From positions 1-39,867 of the IMG/VR virus record IMGVR_UViG_3300044684_000054: a stretch of DNA of 39,867 bases; one strand, written 5' to 3'. A model generated the notes under the pieces. It searched no databases and was not told the DNA's origin. It saw only the letters and a list, made by a program, of their open reading frames with translations. The DNA comes from a virus. A program made the translations under genes and the position numbers. Position 1 is the first letter of the stretch, and each line of letters starts with the position of its first letter. This document shows, piece after piece, positions 37,866-39,867 of the stretch.

Positions 37866-38110
37866 TGAGCAATTATTTGTGGTTCTGGCTAAGCAAAGCG
37901 ATTGTGGAATTCGGTATCGCGCTTGGGATTCTCACATTAGGCAGTCTGTTTCTTCTGGCGCTGTGGATCCCGACTTGGCGCAAGCAGTCGAAGTGTCAAC
38001 ATCCACGCGTACACGAAACCCAGAGTTGCGACGCGATCTGTTTGGAATGCGGGAAGAACCTGGGATTCATTGGGGCATGGCGTGAAAAACACCAATGCGA
38101 GCTGCACTGA
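37865..38110 (+). CDS. Membrane protein with zinc-binding tail
   Basis: An 81-residue protein with a membrane helix (IVEFGIALGILTLGSLFLLAL) and a Cys/His-rich tail (KCQHPRVH, CDAICLECGK, HQCELH) that probably binds zinc. A start at ATG 37865 or one codon earlier at GTG 37862 is possible. The mix of membrane anchor and zinc tail is unusual; family not recognised. Confidence 0.6.
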   Translation: MSNYLWFWLSKAIVEFGIALGILTLGSLFLLALWIPTWRKQSKCQHPRVHETQSCDAICLECGKNLGFIGAWREKHQCELH

Positions 38111-38131
38111 CGAGGATGTTGGAGAGGGTCG

Positions 38132-38479
38132 ATGAATGATCTAAGCGAATTTCAGCAACGCGCAGCAGCGGTTGCGGTAACGAAGTTGCTTACGGGGCGC
38201 TACTTCAGCGTCAGCGACCTAGATGCCATTGCTCAGACAATTGGCCGAAAGTCGGAGATGGTTGGCCCGGATTACGCGGCCCTTAGGGCTCTGCACTGTG
38301 TAGATTGGGCAGACATGGGGCCAGAACTGGCGCGATTGACCCGAGAGAAATGCCTAGAGCTACTTGGGCTTTCGCCGCAAATCATTAATGTGAAGGCGGC
38401 CGAACCAGCTCCGCAACCTGCGCAGCAAGAAGCCGCGCCAGAAAAGAAAGTGAGGCTGGCGTTTTGGAAACAATCTTAG
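38132..38479 (+). CDS. Conserved phage hypothetical protein
   Basis: A 115-residue protein with FSVSDLDAIAQTIGRK and YAALRALHCVDWADMGPEL, a pattern repeated in phage and prophage proteins of unknown function. The C-terminal third is a Pro/Ala/Gln-rich linker and a short basic end. Confidence 0.68.
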   Translation: MNDLSEFQQRAAAVAVTKLLTGRYFSVSDLDAIAQTIGRKSEMVGPDYAALRALHCVDWADMGPELARLTREKCLELLGLSPQIINVKAAEPAPQPAQQEAAPEKKVRLAFWKQS

Positions 38480-38512
38480 AAAAGATCCTAGCTAAGACGC
38501 GGGAGGCGTGGT

Positions 38513-38704
38513 TTGAAGATCAGTCTAGAAAAGTGGGCCGAAAAGAACTTCGATCCGGCGCCGCACATCAGCACGCTGCGCGCGTGGGCTCGCCAATCGA
38601 AGATTTACCCACAGCCGCAGAAGCTGGGGCGCGCGTATTACGTGGATGAGAACGCAGTGTTTGCCCTGGATGCAAAGCCGCGCCTCGTTGACAGGATTGC
38701 ATGA
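38513..38704 (+). CDS. xis: Excisionase, lambda Xis-like
   Basis: A 63-residue winged-helix protein: MKISLEKWAEKNFDPAPHIS, STLRAWARQSKIYP and AYYVDENAVF. It matches the lambda Xis family in length and pattern (arginine-rich recognition helix, wing). It would bend attachment DNA and turn the integrase to excision. The start is TTG at 38513 with GGGAGG six bases upstream; no ATG fits. Its stop overlaps the integrase start by ATGA. Confidence 0.88.
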   Translation: MKISLEKWAEKNFDPAPHISTLRAWARQSKIYPQPQKLGRAYYVDENAVFALDAKPRLVDRIA

Positions 38705-39783
38705 TGGCCGCGAGACCACGCATCAAGAAACGCGCGAACTGGCCTGCGAATCTGCATGAGCCACGGCCCGGCTATTACGTATTCCGTGATCCCCGGGATG
38801 GGAGCACCCATGTGATCGGCCGCGTGCCGCTGGCAGAAGCGATTTTCGAGGTGCACCAGGCAAATGCCAAGGTCGCCGCATCGACGCAGAGGGTGGCGCT
38901 GGCTGATCGGATCAATGCGAGTCCGGAGACAGTGGACGAGCTTCTAGCCAAAATGCCAGTTGAAGGATTTAAGCGGTCAAGCCTGTACTCGCACCGCACG
39001 ATTGACAAAAAGATCTCCGCCGCGCTGGGCGAGATGCGCTGCTGTGAGTTGACAACCAAGCCCATTGCTGACCTGATCGAGAGCATCCATCGGGAAGGCA
39101 AGCACCGCATGTCGCAGATGGTGCGCAGCCGACTTATCAAGGTTTGCAAACGCGGCATTGCGTTGGGCTGGATGACCTCTAATCCAGCGGAGGTTACGGA
39201 GAACCCCAAGGCCAAGGTGCGACGGTCGCGTCTGACGCTGGAGGTATTCAATGCGATCCTGGAGAAGGCGCCCGAGGTTCAACCATGGCTAGCGAATGCG
39301 ATGTTGCTGGCCCTCGTCAGCGGACAGGACAGATCAACCGTGGCGCGCTGGACTCGGGCGAGCATTGACGGGGATGTTGCTGTGGTGCGGCGCACAAAGA
39401 CAGAGGTCAGCATTGCCATTCCCTTGGCTTTGCGGATGGATGCGGTAGGAATGTCGCTGCGGGAGGTAATCGCCAAGTGCAAGGCGACTGGCGTTGTCAG
39501 CCAATACCTGATCCACCACGTCCGGAATGGGGCTAAGGTGAAGCGAGGCGACCCGGTATCAATCGGGGCTGTGAGCGTGGCGTTTGCGAATGCAAGGCGG
39601 TTGGCAGGCATCCCAGATGCAGGAGCGCCCACCTTCCACGAGATCCGCAGCCTGTCGAAACGAACGTATCAGGAGCAGGGCAACGTTGATACGAAAGCGC
39701 TGCTTGGCCACCTGTCCGAAACTGCGGCAAACCTGTACGCTGACCCGCGCGGGATTGCCCCGATCAAGGTCAGCATACGATAG
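38701..39783 (+). CDS. int: Tyrosine integrase, lambda Int family
   Basis: A 360-residue tyrosine recombinase with the catalytic set Arg211 (GQDRSTV), Lys233 (RTKTEV), His313 and Arg316 (FHEIRSL), His337 (LLGHLSE) and nucleophile Tyr346 (NLYADPRG). The spacing closely follows lambda Int, including the C-terminal tail after the tyrosine. The N-terminal 60 residues (YYVFRDPRDGSTHV) form the arm-binding domain and residues 65-170 the core-binding domain. It should integrate the phage at an attP just downstream. Start overlaps the excisionase stop; a second ATG follows directly. Confidence 0.95.
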   Translation: MMAARPRIKKRANWPANLHEPRPGYYVFRDPRDGSTHVIGRVPLAEAIFEVHQANAKVAASTQRVALADRINASPETVDELLAKMPVEGFKRSSLYSHRTIDKKISAALGEMRCCELTTKPIADLIESIHREGKHRMSQMVRSRLIKVCKRGIALGWMTSNPAEVTENPKAKVRRSRLTLEVFNAILEKAPEVQPWLANAMLLALVSGQDRSTVARWTRASIDGDVAVVRRTKTEVSIAIPLALRMDAVGMSLREVIAKCKATGVVSQYLIHHVRNGAKVKRGDPVSIGAVSVAFANARRLAGIPDAGAPTFHEIRSLSKRTYQEQGNVDTKALLGHLSETAANLYADPRGIAPIKVSIR

Positions 39784-39867
39784 AGTGTTTTGAACATTTT
39801 TCGTACAAATATCGTACGATCAGCCATGGGCTTTGGTTTGCGGGAATCAGAACGTGTAGCGCAGGTA
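39741..39867. repeat. Terminal direct repeat, right copy
   Basis: Exact second copy of bases 1-127, including the last 43 bases of the integrase gene and the beginning of the attP strip. Closes the circle. Confidence 0.95.

Noticed and set aside
28586-39783. Diversity-generating retroelement like that of BPP-1
   Set aside because: No reverse transcriptase, template repeat or variable repeat was found. The beta-helix tailspike also lacks a C-type lectin-like end.
1-39867. CRISPR array, insertion sequence or toxin-antitoxin pair
   Set aside because: No regularly spaced repeats, transposase or recognisable toxin was found; the HTH genes fit phage regulation.

Overview
The window is a complete temperate podophage genome, closed into a circle. 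Its first 127 bases are repeated exactly as its last 127 bases, so the molecule is 39,740 bp with an assembly-style overlap. Nearly every base is in a phage gene. The virion genes have the P22-like/BPP-1-like short-tailed architecture: large terminase, P22-type portal, scaffold, P22-fold coat, gp4 and gp10 tail-neck homologues, ejection proteins and a beta-helix tailspike. Moderate-to-high GC, many GTG starts and the kinds of small accessory proteins present suggest a host in the Burkholderiales (betaproteobacteria). That host call is an inference from remembered family resemblance, not a search.

Layout. 44-317 is a non-coding strip just after the integrase and probably holds attP. 318-1802 (+) is a polytopic membrane protein in the usual lysogenic-conversion position. 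1756-28511 is one very long leftward block. Read from its promoter it contains cro, a tR1-like terminator, a CII-position HTH gene, an HNH nuclease, a replication initiator, a run of small genes including a VRR-NUC nuclease and zinc proteins, terminase, portal, scaffold, coat, neck and ejection proteins, tailspike, an exported protein and a five-gene lysis cassette. 28512-28585 is the genetic switch, with three similar operator-like sites. 28586-29294 (+) holds a short CI-like repressor and a small partner gene, ended by a good terminator. 29345-39783 (+) is a second operon behind a near-consensus promoter. It carries small membrane and unknown proteins, a structured non-coding RNA-like region, a free-standing homing nuclease, a Sak4-type recombinase ATPase with its SSB, NinB, a second HNH protein, excisionase and a lambda-type integrase.

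How it works together. CI and Cro compete at 28530-28586. Leftward transcription must pass a terminator directly after cro (28267-28294), which implies an antitermination step or partial read-through. Coat protein has its own terminator/promoter pair and a long structured leader (17849-18061), which can explain how coat is made in excess of its neighbours. Genes are packed with ATGA/GTGA overlaps, so much of the expression is probably translationally coupled.

The least ordinary elements are a putative 2-oxoglutarate/Fe hydroxylase next to a GNAT acetyltransferase inside the structural operon (11148-12180), a phage-tail-like protein with a signal peptide beside the tailspike (3318-4211), a domain shared by the tailspike and a neck-region protein, the large inverted-repeat region at 31066-31320, and a PCQ-motif protein at 36603-37262.
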